The translations under genes were made by a program, and so were the position numbers. A stretch of DNA of 64,000 nt from NCBI GenBank assembly GCA_025200525.1, contig CM045767.1, forward strand, positions 119,534,021-119,598,020, given 5' to 3'. Within the stretch, counting starts at the first letter, position 1, and every line of letters starts with the position of its first letter. Positions 23,320 through 35,537 of this stretch are shown piece by piece. Origin of the DNA: Camellia lanceoleosa (Eukaryota; Streptophyta; Magnoliopsida; Ericales; Theaceae). The notes below the pieces were generated by a model, which saw only the letters and a program-made list of their open reading frames with translations, was not told where the DNA came from and did no database searches.

Positions 23320-23661
23320 ATCTTAAGACAGATCATTATTTTTGGTATCTTCATTGTATTTAATTTTCTGTGATTTCATAAAGACATATTCTGGTTGGAA
23401 AAACAAATAGTGGTTTATGCTATTTGACAGATAGTAGTAATATACTGTCTCTTTTCTTTGACAACTAGTAGTAATATACTGGTGGCATTAACAATTGCAG
23501 AATATTAATTTGTGTTATAGAAAATTATTGTGGTATTTTATTTTTCTAGTTTTAGTAACAAGGAAAATAAAATTATTTTGTGTAATAATTTATTTTCTGG
23601 TTTTAGTAACTAGAAAATTAATTTGTGTTTTAATTTTTTCTGATTTTTGTAATCAGAGATT

Positions 23662-24055
23662 ATGGCTATTATGCTAAACCAAGAATCGAAGTGGTACTCC
23701 GATTGTTACACCAACACCGGTCCCTATCCAGAACCATGTTCATGTACCAATAAATCATGGGGAAAAATCGAAAAAATGTAATGGTACTGAGTTTAAGAGA
23801 TGGCAGCAGAAGATGCTGTTTTATCTTACAACTCTAAATTTGGCCCGGTTTCTTCATGAAGAGGCTCTAGCACTTAAAAAAAGTGAAAGTGATCGGCAAG
23901 TTGTTGCCGTTGTAGATGCTTGGAAACATTCAGATTTCCTGTGCAGAAACTACATCCTTAATGGCCTTGACAACATGCTGTATAATGTTTACAGTCCTTT
24001 GAAGTCAACAAGAGAATTGTGGGATTCTTTGGAGAAGAAAAAGCAAGACTTGTAG
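23662..24055 (+). pseudogene. copia gag N-terminus, fused to RT
   Basis: An ATG at 23662 opens a short frame that shifts before about 23730. The recognisable gag stretch runs from about 23770 (GTEFKRWQQKMLFYL) through RNYILNGLDNMLYNVYSP and STRELWDSLEKK, the UBN2-type capsid region. At 24032-24045 it passes out of frame straight into the RT segment KARLVVKGYRQKEG. About half of gag and everything up to RT is gone. Confidence 0.82.
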
Positions 24056-25374
24056 TTAAAGGTTACAGACAAAAGGAAGGTCTAGATTATTTTGACACAT
24101 ATTCTGCTGTGACAAGAATAACATCAATTTGCATGCTTATTGTTATAGCATCGTTGTTTAATTTAGAAATACATCAAATGGATGTTAAGACAGCTTTCTT
24201 AAACGGTAATCTAAATTAAGAGATCTATATGGAGCAACCCGAAGGGTGTGTAGTATCAGGGCAAAAAAAGAAAGTTTGTTGGCTTGTGAAATCCTTTTAT
24301 GGATTAAAACAAGCACTTAAGCAATGGCATGAAAAATTTGATCATACAATGCTTACTAATGGGTTTAAGATAAACGAATATGACAAGTGTGTCTATGTTA
24401 AAAACACTGACCTAGGATATGTCATAGTTTGGCTTTATGTGGATGACATGCTTATCATTGGAAGCAGTCAAAATATGATCAAATCAACTAAGCAAATGCT
24501 TAACAAAAGATTTGATATGAAAGATATGGGGGTCGCAGATATTATATTAGGAATGGAAATTACTAAAACATCTGACGGATATGCATTATCTCAGTCACAT
24601 TATATTGAGAAAATTCTTGGTAAATTTATCAAGGATGATATAAATGTAGCAAGAACACCTATAGAAATTAGTCTTTATTTATTGAAAAATAAAGGTGATG
24701 CGGTGTCTCATTTAAAGTATTCACAAATCATTGGAAGCCTAATGTACCTAATGAATTGTACTCATCCTGATATAGCTTTTGCTATCAGTAAATTGAGTAG
24801 ATACACTAGTAACCCCCGGAGAAGACCATTGGAAAGCGATCATTCGGGTTCTTAGATATCTAAGATTTACCCGTGATCATGGTTTGAATTTTACTCGATA
24901 TCCAGCAGTACTTGAAGGTTATTGTGATGCAAATTGGATATCAGATACTAAAGATTCAAAATTCACAAGTGGATATGTTTTTACTCTAGGAGGCGCTGCT
25001 GTTTCTTGGAAATCCACGAAACAAACATGCATTGCGCGATCCACAATGGAATCCGAGTTCATTGCTTTAGACGAAGCAGAATGGCTTCGTCACTTCTAGA
25101 AGACATTCCAATGTGGGCTAAACTTGTGCCAGTTATTTGCATTCATTGTGATAGTCAATCTGCAATACGCAGGGCATAGAATCATATGTATAATGGTAAG
25201 CCACGACATATTCGTCGTCGACATAATACCGTTAGGCAATTGTTGTCAAATGGAATAATCTCAATAGATTATATAAAATCTAAAGAGAATATTGCGGATC
25301 TGTTAACAAAAGGTTTGACAAAAGAGCTAGTGTATAGTTCATCGAAGGGGATGAGATTAAAGCCTATTACATAA
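24019..25374 (+). pseudogene. copia reverse transcriptase (C-terminal part) and RNase H (broken)
   Basis: From the fusion: KARLVVKGYRQKEGLDYFDT, QMDVKTAFLNGN, a TAA at 24217-24219, then EQPEGCVV, SFYGLKQALKQW and the catalytic motif WLYVDDMLIIGS (intact, near 24430-24465). A frameshift at about 24830 (after SRYTSNPRR) is followed by the RNase H domain: [46 protein letters not shown] and the end motif ENIADLLTKGL. A further stop lies at about 25177. The last codon is TAA at 25372-25374. The RT fingers are absent, so it could not function alone. Confidence 0.88.
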
Positions 25375-25988
25375 GAGTCATCATAATGGTAACCCTACTT
25401 ATATGACTGGAGATCCCAAAAACTAAGTTCAAAGGGACAACTAAGTTATGTGTGGGTAGCCAGAAATCACCAAGGGATTAAAATCCCTTACCTATTCCTA
25501 TGGTGAGAGTGATATCTGCAACATATATTATCTGCAGGGATATAAGGATAAGCTTTGCTTTTAATGATTACTAATATCTTGATTTAGGTATAAAAATTAA
25601 GACAAGTATAAAGAGATACTTACAATAAGAATCACCTATATGAGTGTCGAACTGGGGCCGGTTCTATGAGAATGAAGAGGCTAAATTCTCTAGAAACACT
25701 CATGAAAATCAGGAGCGTTCAAGACTAAAATGAACACAACAATGAGAACCACGATGTGTTAGAAGATATTTTGTGTGACATTTATTGTCTTGGCTTACAC
25801 AAACTGCTGAACAATTCAAGGCATCGCGTCTATTGGTTAGCTAGTAAGTCCGATAGGTTATCACTAGGGAAGGTTCAAGGCCGAAAGCTACCTATCCTGA
25901 TGCAAGATATTTTTGATTTATACTCTTTCGATAAAGTCTGCACATTGTTGCATTTTCGTTGTCATCAAATTCCATTCATGTGGGGGAT
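25375..25988 (+). other. 3' untranslated region with polypurine tract
   Basis: Non-coding sequence between RNase H and the 3' LTR. It ends in TGTGGGGGAT (25979-25988), a purine tract directly against the LTR. Confidence 0.65.
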
Positions 25989-27259
25989 TGTTGGAAATGG
26001 TTGGAAAATTCTGGGTAAAACCAGAATTTTTTTCCTAACTTAGGTCTATTATTTAGGTGGGACCCGAGCATCAAATTTGGCGGGTCAAAATGGTAACGCA
26101 TTCTATGCCGCGTTGTGATTCACGTGGTATATTTGGTTGCTCAAAACCATTATCGAGTGAATGGGAAATTGAAGCCAAAGTGAGCTCCATGGAAATGGAG
26201 TTTTGGTGGAAATTCCTTAAGGTTTGAATAAGACTTGTCCTACATTGATTTGGTGGGACGTTTTGAATGGGTTTATAAAGCTTAGGATTGGTACTTGGTG
26301 TGTGTCCTAAGGGGTATCCAAGTTTGTAGAAGGGAGAGGTTATGGGCAAAATGGGCTAGACCCATTGGACTCAAAAATCACCACACACGTGCGCTCGTGT
26401 TGCGGCGGGCTGGCTGGCTTGGGCTTGGGCACGGGTGCGTGGTGCGAGGATTGGCTTGGACTTGTCTGGCCCAATACCTATCTTTTTGAGCTAAAAACAT
26501 TTGAATTTAATTTTATTTTTTTTGGTAAAATAAAATCCAGAATTCAAATTAATCCAGAAATAAACTGGTTTGATTTTTCTGTACACCCAAACAGGTCCCT
26601 GCCCGTTTTTATCTGTTTGAATTTTGAACCCAACAGATTTAAATTTGTTTAATTCAAAACCAAACAGGTTTCATATCTGTTCAAAATAGGTTAGCACATG
26701 TTTAATTCAAATTGAATAGCCACCACTACATCTATAAATAGACAGCCCTCATTTGATGAATTCACTCAAATTTTTGTCCATCTTTTGCTGCAAATCATCT
26801 CTGCATTTTGTTGCATTTATTCTATTATTTTTCTGTCAGAAAGAGTGTATACACTAAGTGTGTTCGTAGAATAAATAAATTGTAGTGCTGCATTTATTTG
26901 TTGTTAATCATTTCATCCCGGGGGATAGACGTCCATATTCTGAAAGCACCGAGGAGAGGACGAATCTGTCTTAAGGACACAGTGTCAAACATTGGACTTG
27001 ATCAGATAATTATTCGAAGAAATTAATCAAGTAAGTTATTTAATTTATTATTCTGTTTTATTTGTTTATTTAAATCAGATTTTAATTTTGTTTTTGTAAC
27101 AAAATAAAATCTATTTTTATTTATTTATTTATTTCTATTTCTAGTTTGATTTTTGTAATCAAACAATTTTCTCTCATTTTCTTTATTTCTTTTATATTCT
27201 AGTTGTTGTTAAGTACACAACATAATTAATTAATTAATTACAGTGAAGATTGTCCAACA
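25989..27259 (+). repeat. 3' LTR of the Tork-type element
   Basis: 1271 bp, same termini as the 5' LTR. It has an extra ATTT unit near 27120 and a longer G/C patch near 26400-26440. Confidence 0.88.
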
Positions 27260-27487
27260 ACCTCTACCCCCATCCATAATCTCTCTTTTCAAATCTCACA
27301 TTACCTCCACCCTTCCTCTTATATTGTCTATTTGTTTGGCTCATTTGAGAATAAATTGATTGAATTGGTATAGAGTTTCAAGTAAACTCAGACTTGACTT
27401 GTATAAAATAATGAATAATTTATATATGATGTATGTACAAATAATAATAAAAAAATGAACAAAAAAAAGCTTCTTACTTGGTATTTT

Positions 27488-29771
27488 TGTCACGTCCCAA
27501 AAATTTACACAATATAGGATTTATCAATTTCTATTTACGTCATCTTATTTCCAATCAACTTCTCCAATGCTTAACATATATATGGAACATAAAATCTCAA
27601 CATAGGCATTACCATCAATCTTTAACATGAATATTAATTAAACTCCTGAGATTTACAAAAGAATGTCCCACATGCGGTTATACATTCAACATTTCTAGAA
27701 TATGAATCTATAGCATGTAACATGATAAGTCAAGTACGAATTAATGCCCTCAAGGGTTACAAATTCCAAGATTTAAGCCCGGTTACACAAAAATGATTTT
27801 CCGAACCCATATATGTAAAGCCCCTGGCTTGTCAAAACAATTAGAACAAAAGAAAAGAGCCTTGTGCTCTCAAGACATATTCCACGCCTCTAACTTGGCG
27901 AGATCACCACATCCTTTCTTGCCCAAAATCCCATAGGGTGAGCACAAAGATCAGTAGGAAAATCTTTACAAAGTATATACATTTTATACAGTTTCATGGG
28001 ATGAATGCATATGCCATGCTATGTTCAAAAACATATATCTCTATCTTTTGAAACTTTTATGCACAATGCAATCTTGAGAATTTAAGAATTCAATAATTTC
28101 AATGTAATTCAAAGGAGCGGTAAATAAGACTCAGGTAATCCCTAGGTTGGTGTCTGCAAATAGGCATAACAAGTACTACCAATCCCCACTTTATCAGTAG
28201 CTAACCGGAAGGCACGTGGTACCTCCTCCGCGTGTGTTTTCGGTCTTTCACCATGGACACTTAAGCCAACTTAACCAATATCAATACCAACTACACCTCC
28301 TATCCGAACTTACCAACATATTTATCCTAAAAATAAATCAATATGATATTGTTTCACAAAACAATTTCTTTACTCAAGGCAATACGTTTCCGATGCAAGA
28401 TTAAAAATCAATTGCATTTATGACAAAATGGAATGACAATGCAAAATGTCCAATGCATTAATATAATCCATTTTTAATTTCAACCACACAATTCTCCATT
28501 GTGATTACTTTCCACATCTCTTATCAATACAACATCATAATACATTTGCAAAAGATAAAATAATATAATATAAATTTTCAAGCATTTTTCATATGTTAAT
28601 CATCATAATATAATTCTAAAGGATGATATAACAACCTCAAAATTCATGTATTTTCTACATGTTCAACATCATTTTCTAAACATTGATTTTCCACTCAACC
28701 ATAAGCACCAAAGTCATCAATTTGCTTCATGAAATTCCTCATGTAATATAACCATAGAAATTTCTTCATAATTTCTTCACATAACAATTTATTAGCATCA
28801 ATTTCACAACATCTCAACTTTTTTCCAAAATTCCTAAATTCTAGTGTTTCCACCAAAATAAGATTTTTGCTCCATTTTTGAAAATATTTTTCCAAAACAA
28901 TACCCACACCTTGGAACATAACTCATATTCTCAAAAGTTTTGAGAAAAGTAGATAAAATCATATTCTAACATCATCTAGGGTTCAACAAAATCATAACTC
29001 AACATGTAATAAATGCTTCAAACAAGCATAATCTTGCAAATATATATATATATAAAACTAAAAAATTATCCATATCTCAAGCTTGGGAGATGAAGATGAA
29101 GAAAACCCAAGAAATCAACGTTGGCGAAAACACAATCCAATCGGTTATACACGTAGCCCTCGTCGCCCTTTTCGATTTGGTGTAAAAAGCTCCCTCAAAC
29201 TCTTGAAGATTTGAGCTAAATATTAGAGAGAAGTTGAATTTGGGTGTGTTTTTGGAGAGAATGGAGAGAAAATATGAGTATAGAGAGAGAGAAGTGAAAA
29301 ATCTGTGTATCACGTTTTGGCATCAATTTTGAGAAAAATAGCACGAAAATCAAGACAGGCATGTCGAAATCTACCTAAGCGGTTTCAATTCCGCACGAGC
29401 GGAATTTTCTGTCTCATGGGCAGATTTCTCTAGAGAGCTGTCCAAAAATGTCACCAAAAATCCACTCAAGCAGGACCCATCCGCTCAAGAGATTTTCTAC
29501 CTAGAAAACCAAGGAGAGTCTGTGAAGATCCACTCGGGTGGCTCCTAATTCTGCACGAGCAATTTTGCCTAGAAACCAGAGTTTAGTTTTTGCAATCCAA
29601 AACAAGTTCCAATACTCAAAACTGAAAATGTTTAACCCAAAAAAGTTAAGAGAGGTTAGATAGGAGTAGAAAGGGAATTTCAACGACTCGATACGGTAAA
29701 CCAAACACCGAAAGAAAAGCGTATTACCCTACTACACAATACTATTCAAGCCCAAGACCCGGGACATCACA
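27488..29771 (+). mobile_element. Solo LTR (2.3 kb) of a long-LTR gypsy family
   Basis: It starts TGTCACGTCCC and ends GGGACATCACA; these ends are near-inverted (GTCACGTCCC versus GGGACATCAC...). ATTTT flanks it (27483-27487 and 29772-29776). There is no internal region, so it is a solo LTR. It contains ACCGGAAGGCACGTGGTACC (28205) and CCGCACGAGCGGA-type palindromes (29392, 29555), linking it to the insert at 2352-4867 and to the second copy ending at 36431. Confidence 0.85.
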
Positions 29772-29776
29772 ATTTT

Positions 29777-30540
29777 TTTTTAGTGTTTTCTTATTTTTAT
29801 TGTTGATTTTTTATTTATCAAATCATAATGATGAAATTAGTCATTGAGGTTATCAGGTTAAAATCAATTTTTAGATTGTGTGATCATAGTACATGTATGT
29901 ATGAGAAAATAAAAGGAAAAAAAAATTACATATACAAAAAATAATTCAAGTTTGCAAAAAATTATTCGCGGAGAATAATTAAAGTTTACAAAAGAAAATG
30001 ATCAAATGTGTCGTATGTACTTATATAAGCTAAGGAAATCAAAATTCTCTTCATATGTATATCAAATCATTTGATTTTGTTATTGAAAACAAAACAATAT
30101 CAAAATAATAACATAATCAATTTACAAATTATGACCAAAAATCTGATAGATCTCCTTTACATATAAAGATATATATATATATATATTCTAATAATAATGA
30201 TCAGTCAACACTAAACACACATTGCATACTTGATGTTCAAAACCATATTTGAAATTTAAGGATATTCCTTATCTATAACAAATATTTTAATAGTAAATCA
30301 TAGTTAATCAATAATTTTTTTAAATCACTGTTAGCCAAGCCAATAGTTAGCCTTATTTGTAACAAATAGTTTAATAGTAATCCATAATTAATCAATAACC
30401 TATAAAATCATAATTAGCCTATAAATATTCTAAAATCATTGGTAGCGTAGGAGTTTCCATAATGTTTTTTTTTTCTTAAAAGCTCAATTTAAAAAAATAT
30501 ATCACATCTCCGTTTCAAAAAACAAAATAGAGTTTATAAT
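29777..30540. other. AT-rich stretch with an 84 bp tandem duplication
   Basis: No gene. TAACAAATATTTTAATAGTA at 30276 recurs as TAACAAATAGTTTAATAGTA at 30360 with matching downstream sequence. A (TA)n run lies at 30168-30185. Confidence 0.6.
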
Positions 30541-31620
30541 TTATCAGTGAAAAATTGAAAATACTCGAGATATTGATTTGTGATTATATTTCAATTTTAA
30601 ACAATGAATAACAATCCTAATCAAACAATTAAAGACAAATCAACACAACGATTTAATGTGAAAAAATCATAATTGGAACGCTTCCAATTGTGATAGAAAA
30701 AATCACGGGCAAAAACTACAAAACAATCCATTAAGAAGACAAAAATGAATTACACAAGTGTATCTTCAATTACCTAGTGAATCCATGCCTGAATTGAACC
30801 GACCCCAATGTGCCACTAACACCACCGTCTTCATATCCAAATTGTCTTGTCCAATGTTGAATCCATAACGCCGATGTCGAATTCACGACGATGAGCCACT
30901 CCAGAATCCCCCAAAGTTTCAGGCCCAAATTCTCTGGAATCCACTGAAGAATAACTCTGTCTTTTGTGAATAAAAGAAAACAAAGGTTATGAATCCATTG
31001 ATCACTCCTAGATCATCAGCTAAACACCATAAAGCACTCTCCAATATAAAACACTTTGTCTTTTTTTCCTCTTTGAAAATCTAGATGGCTGCTCAAGCGA
31101 CCCCAATGTGCCACTAACACCACCGTCTTCATATCCAAATTGTCTTGTCCAATGTTGAATCCATAACGCCGATGTCGAATTCACGACGATGAGCCACTCC
31201 AGAGTCCCCCAAAGTTTCAGGCCCAAATTCTCTGGAATCCACTGAAGAATAACTCTCTCTTTTGTGAATAAAAGAAAACAAAGGTTATGAATCCATTAAT
31301 CACTCCTTGATCATCAGCTAAACACCATAAAGCACTCTTCAATATAAAACACTTTGTCTTTTTTTCCTCTTTGAAAATTTGGATGGCTGCTCAAGCGCAC
31401 ACTTCACTACTCGAGTACACACATCACTGCTCAAGCGGTGTGAGTAAATGGAGTAAGAAACATATAGACCGACCGCTCGAGGGCAACTTTCACCGCTTGA
31501 GCGGTAAAACTTTCTTCCCAAAAGTTCAAGCGCTTTGCAAAAGTACTGGATAATCCTTTTTTCTACTGGAGCGCACAAATAATAGCTCGATCCCCGTACA
31601 TAGTCAACGAAGTGGCAAAT
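30541..31620 (-). repeat. Probable copia LTR remnant with internal duplication
   Basis: The phrase CAACACAACGATTTAATGTG followed by a pause-rich non-coding stretch resembles the inner side of copia LTRs read on the minus strand. No termini or TSD can be assigned. It is notable mainly for the 298 bp tandem duplication at 30801-31396. Function and family are uncertain. Confidence 0.3.
30801..31396. repeat. 298 bp tandem duplication
   Basis: GACCCCAATGTGCCACTAAC at 30801 repeats at 31099, and the copies match almost base for base until GCTCAAGCG (31091-31099 and 31389-31397). The few differences (for example AGAATCCC/AGAGTCCC) show a fairly recent event. Confidence 0.9.
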
Positions 31621-31985
31621 ATGAAAAGATTAAGAACATAATCTTCTCTGCATAAACAATGCCAATACTATACATTTCTATATCAATGCCTTGAAAATTC
31701 TTAACTCATCTACACAATCCTCCATTGTGATCAAATTTCATATCTCTTATAAATGCAATATCATAATACATTATAAGAGATAAAGTAATACAACATTAAC
31801 CTTTAAGTATTTTTCATATATTAACCATCATAATATAACTTTAAAGGGTGACTTAACAACCTCAACATTCATATATTCTTCGCAAGTAAATATCTATTTT
31901 CCACTTGGTCATTTCAAGACGAATCGATAATTTGCTATACAACAAGTTTCAATTTACCCATTTCTCATTTTCTTTCCATGGAACT

Positions 31986-34347
31986 TGTGACAACCACCTC
32001 CTCAATTAATTAAGCTAATTATGTGCTTACTATTGATCATGTGATTATCTACTAATTGTGAATTATGTGTGCCATATGATATATGCTTGCATTTATTGGT
32101 ATTGCATTGTTATTCTGAACTAATGGGGATATGTATGAATTATCGTTAATTTTAACAAGTTAGAATTAAGAAATTGGATAGGAATTAGAGCCTAATTCAC
32201 ATTAGTATAATTTAAATTAGTATAATTAAGGTTATAAGATTACTAGATTAATTTAATTGAGTTAATACAATTTAAACTAGGAAATGAAGTATTATTAAAT
32301 TAGAGAATAGTTGTAGTGTTTTTAAGAGTCCATCTTCGAACAATAAGAGAGGTATAGTGGACTTTCTTGTGCCTCAATTCATAGACGCGTAGAGAGGGAG
32401 AGTGAGAGCAATTCTAAGAGAAAGAGAGAGTGCTAAAGAACTCAATAAGAAATAGAGGAAAAGGAGAAGAACTTAGGAGGAAGCTAAAAATTGTCTTGAT
32501 TTCACTCTAATTATCAAAGCAAGGTAGGCTTTTCTTTCTACTTTCATGGTATAGAGACTTGTATATCCATCATCTTTAAAGATTAAAGCTTAAATTAGGA
32601 TGAATTGGTGTCTAATTAGAAGGTTTGCTCATGTTATTAAGAGTTTAATACATGCATGTCTTGGTATGGAAGAATTGACTTAGTTAGCTCTTAGATTCAC
32701 TATGCATGGCAAAGGTTTTATAAAATTCATGATTCTTCATTTGTTATTTTACATGTTTTTCCAAAACAAAAGGGAATTCCATGAGAATTGAGGATGAGAG
32801 CTCAACATGTATATTTAATGAACATAAATTGTAAATTCAAGAGCTTGAATTCATTGCATGGACTTTGGGTTTTAAATTGAATGTTTGATTTCAAAAGGAG
32901 TAAGAGATTGTCTATTTACCATGTTATGGAAGGTTTTGGGTCTTGAATTGTGCAAAACATGAAGTTAGATTTTGAAAGAGAGGGACCCAAAAACATAGCA
33001 AGTTTCAGACTGAATTTTGTTCCAGTGCCGCACGTATGGCTTAGGGCCCCGCATGTGTGGAAAATAGGGCAGCCAAGGCAAGCATTTTGCTTAAATTGTA
33101 CCTACGGGAGGCACGTACGGGGAAGGTTCCGCATGTGTGACTAGAACCCCTGCACATGCGGAAGTTAGGTTGGTCCCGGTTTTGTTTCCACTTATCTTTT
33201 CCACCTTTTGGGCCTCTGTTTACATGGTTTTAAAGTATTTTCATGACCATTTGCATCTCATGAGTGCATTAGAATAAATAAATGAAACATTAGAACCGAT
33301 CGAGTAATGATGCATAGTAATTGAATAAGTAAACAACCTAATCAAATAGAATTGGCTAAAGATATGAATTTAATTGAATCGTTGTGCTTGAATTTATTTG
33401 GTTAGGTCAGACACCGTTTCTTTAGTGCCTTATAGCACGTGTTTCAAGGAGCCCACTGTAAGTAACAATGTTGTAAAACTTTGTTCAATTGTACTTATTT
33501 TCTATCGATTAAATGTACTATTTTCTTAAATGATACTGTTTTTAAAATGAATGATCGTTCTATTTTGTAAATTATATTTGTGGCATCCTTAGCAACTGTT
33601 ACTAGTATTGCTATTGTGACTGTTATTGCTACTGTTACAGAGATTTTTGTTAGTTCCAATCTTTGGAACTACTGTTATTGTATTGATGGCCATCAACTGA
33701 CTGTTCGGTCTTTAAGACCTACTGTACTGTTTTGCTATGGGATGTACCACGTATGACTAGTATGATTACTATATGATAGATATGACATGAATTATGAGAC
33801 ATTGATTGAATAAATGATCTACTGATGTAATTGACATTTTTAACCCCTTTACACATTTGTTATTCATTGGGCTTTAGTTCACAATTTATTGTATATATGT
33901 AGGTGGTCAGGCACCGGAGCAAAGTTAGCAGCGTCGACCTAAATTCGTTTTGTCAAGCCAAACTTTATGCCTCACCGTGAGGTTCCGAACCGTTAATGTC
34001 AAGGCTTTTTGGGGTAATTTAAACCCACCCTTTTTGAATGTTATATAAAGTCAACTGAATGTTTTATGATTTGTTTTGGCTTTCGGATTTAATTCCCTAA
34101 CTTCTGTTTTGTTTTTGTGTATAAGCGTCTTATGGACTTAAGTGTTGTGTATATATAGAAGTATATGAAACTTGTGTTGTTCATTTAAGTTCTCACAACT
34201 CATTGGACATTATTTTTCTAGTAGTGATTGGCTTCTGCCAGCCCCATTATTGTGTTATTGTCATTATTGTTAAGTAAGCCTTTAGTAATCACGGATTGCT
34301 GGTCGGTTACAGCACTAAACCTTTAGGGTTGGATTTGGGTGGTGACA
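31986..34347 (+). mobile_element. Solo LTR (2.4 kb) nested in the truncated LTR
   Basis: TGTGACAACCACC at the left and GGGTGGTGACA at the right are near-inverted. GAACT flanks it on both sides (31981-31985 and 34348-34352). It contains GCCGCACGTATGG and CCGCATGTGTGG repeats (33026-33170) and splice-like or poly-T features but no pol. TGTGACA...TGACA ends suggest a long-LTR gypsy (Del/Tekay-like) family, inferred only from termini. Confidence 0.85.
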
Positions 34348-34549
34348 GAACTTCCTCCTTACAAACAATCATAGGAATATTCCAATCACATATATATCAT
34401 GATACTAGACAACCAAAGATTTCATAACATCTTATCATGTTCCTAAAATAATATCCCTAGTTTATAGGGTTTTCACAAAACTAGTTTTTTCGTTATTTTT
34501 GAAAGGATTTTCCCAAGGCAACTCCCTTATTAACAATATAGTTCATACC

Positions 34550-34724
34550 TAGGAATGGCAACGGGGCAGGGCAGGGCGGGGCTGGGGATCGCGCTCCCCG
34601 TCCCCGATCCCCGAAGCTACAAAATTCCTTGTCCCCGTCCCCGATCCCCAGCGGGGAACCCATCACCCTCCCACCCCGGCCCCCTAACAGGGATCGGGTT
34701 TTCCCGACCCCAGAAAATCCCCGT

Positions 34725-34764
<40 letters not shown>

Positions 34765-35537
34765 GTTTAGCTTTCTCTCTCAATAATAAATCATCAACAA
34801 CATCATTTTCATCAACAACAACAACATCATCAGAAGCAACATCATCAACAAAAAAGAAGAAGAAAAGAAATGGAGACAGATAGAGACACGCATAGTAATA
34901 CATAGATATACATGTATACATATACATATAAATGACGAGATTTGATCTTCTCAGATCTGAGATGTAAGAACAAAGGAGTCGACAGTGGTGGGATCTGCTC
35001 AGATTTTTCTAGATTTGTCGTGGCGGAAACCGAAGCTAGAGTATGAAGGTTCGGCGGTGGCGCGACGGAGGAGGAGGCGAGGGTGTGCGTACTGCCGTGG
35101 AGGATGAGACGACGTCGTCGCCACTGCGGTAAGAAGAGTGAGTGAGAGAGAGCCATCGCCGACTGCAGAGAGAAGAGTGAGTGAGAGAGAGTTGTCTGCG
35201 AAGAGAAGAGAGAGTAGAGGGAAGAAAGAGAGAGACAAATTAGAGGAGAAAACAAACATGGGGGGTTATATATATATATATATATATGAATGAACAGAGG
35301 GGTATTATGGTAATTTCATTTCGGGAAAAATTATGGACGGGGACGGGGTCGGGGCCGGGGACTGGCCGGGTCCGGGGCTATGAAAGCTATCCCCGTTCCC
35401 GGCCCAAAACTGATCGGGGATTCAATTTCAAATACCATCCTCCCCTGCCCGTGGGGAGTTTTTTTGGGAAAAAAACCGCTCTTTATTGGAGATGGGGGGC
35501 GGCTCCCCATTGGACCTGATTTAAATTGCCATCCCTA
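34550..35537. mobile_element. Non-autonomous hAT element
   Basis: Terminal inverted repeats TAGGAATGGCAA and TTGCCATCCCTA (11 of 12 matching). Eight-base flanks TTCATACC (34542-34549) and TTCACACC (35538-35545) differ at one base, giving the 8 bp TSD expected of hAT. Both subterminal regions are G/C-rich runs built on GGGGCGGGG/CCCCGTCCCCG, common in plant hAT derivatives. The interior holds a (CT)n run (34726-34762) and a GC-richer block (34980-35240) that may be captured sequence. No transposase is seen; the many overlapping frames come from the CT/GA tract. Confidence 0.8.
34726..34762. repeat. (CT)n microsatellite
   Basis: About 18 CT units inside the hAT element. Confidence 0.9.

Larger units (their letters stand above)
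22077..27259 (+). mobile_element. Tork-type Ty1/copia element with internal deletion
   Basis: Direct LTRs at 22077-23319 and 25989-27259 are flanked by ACCTT (22072-22076) and ACCTC (27260-27264), a TSD with one mismatch. The interior is only 2.7 kb: a gag start fused to the second half of RT, then RNase H and a purine tract. The rest of gag, protease, integrase and the RT fingers are missing. The gag wording (RWQQKMLFYLTTLNLARFL) fits Tork-type copia. LTRs differ at about 5-6% over the first 190 bases. It is non-autonomous but must have been mobile before both LTRs diverged, or was deleted after insertion. Confidence 0.88.

Noticed and set aside
22383..26652. Short plus-strand frames at 22383-22577 and 26295-26652
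   Set aside because: They sit at the same place in both LTRs of the Tork-type element and are chance frames in LTR sequence.
34493..35259. Several overlapping frames on both strands in the hAT element
   Set aside because: Caused by CT/GA microsatellites and GGGGC-rich termini; the element has clear non-autonomous hAT ends.
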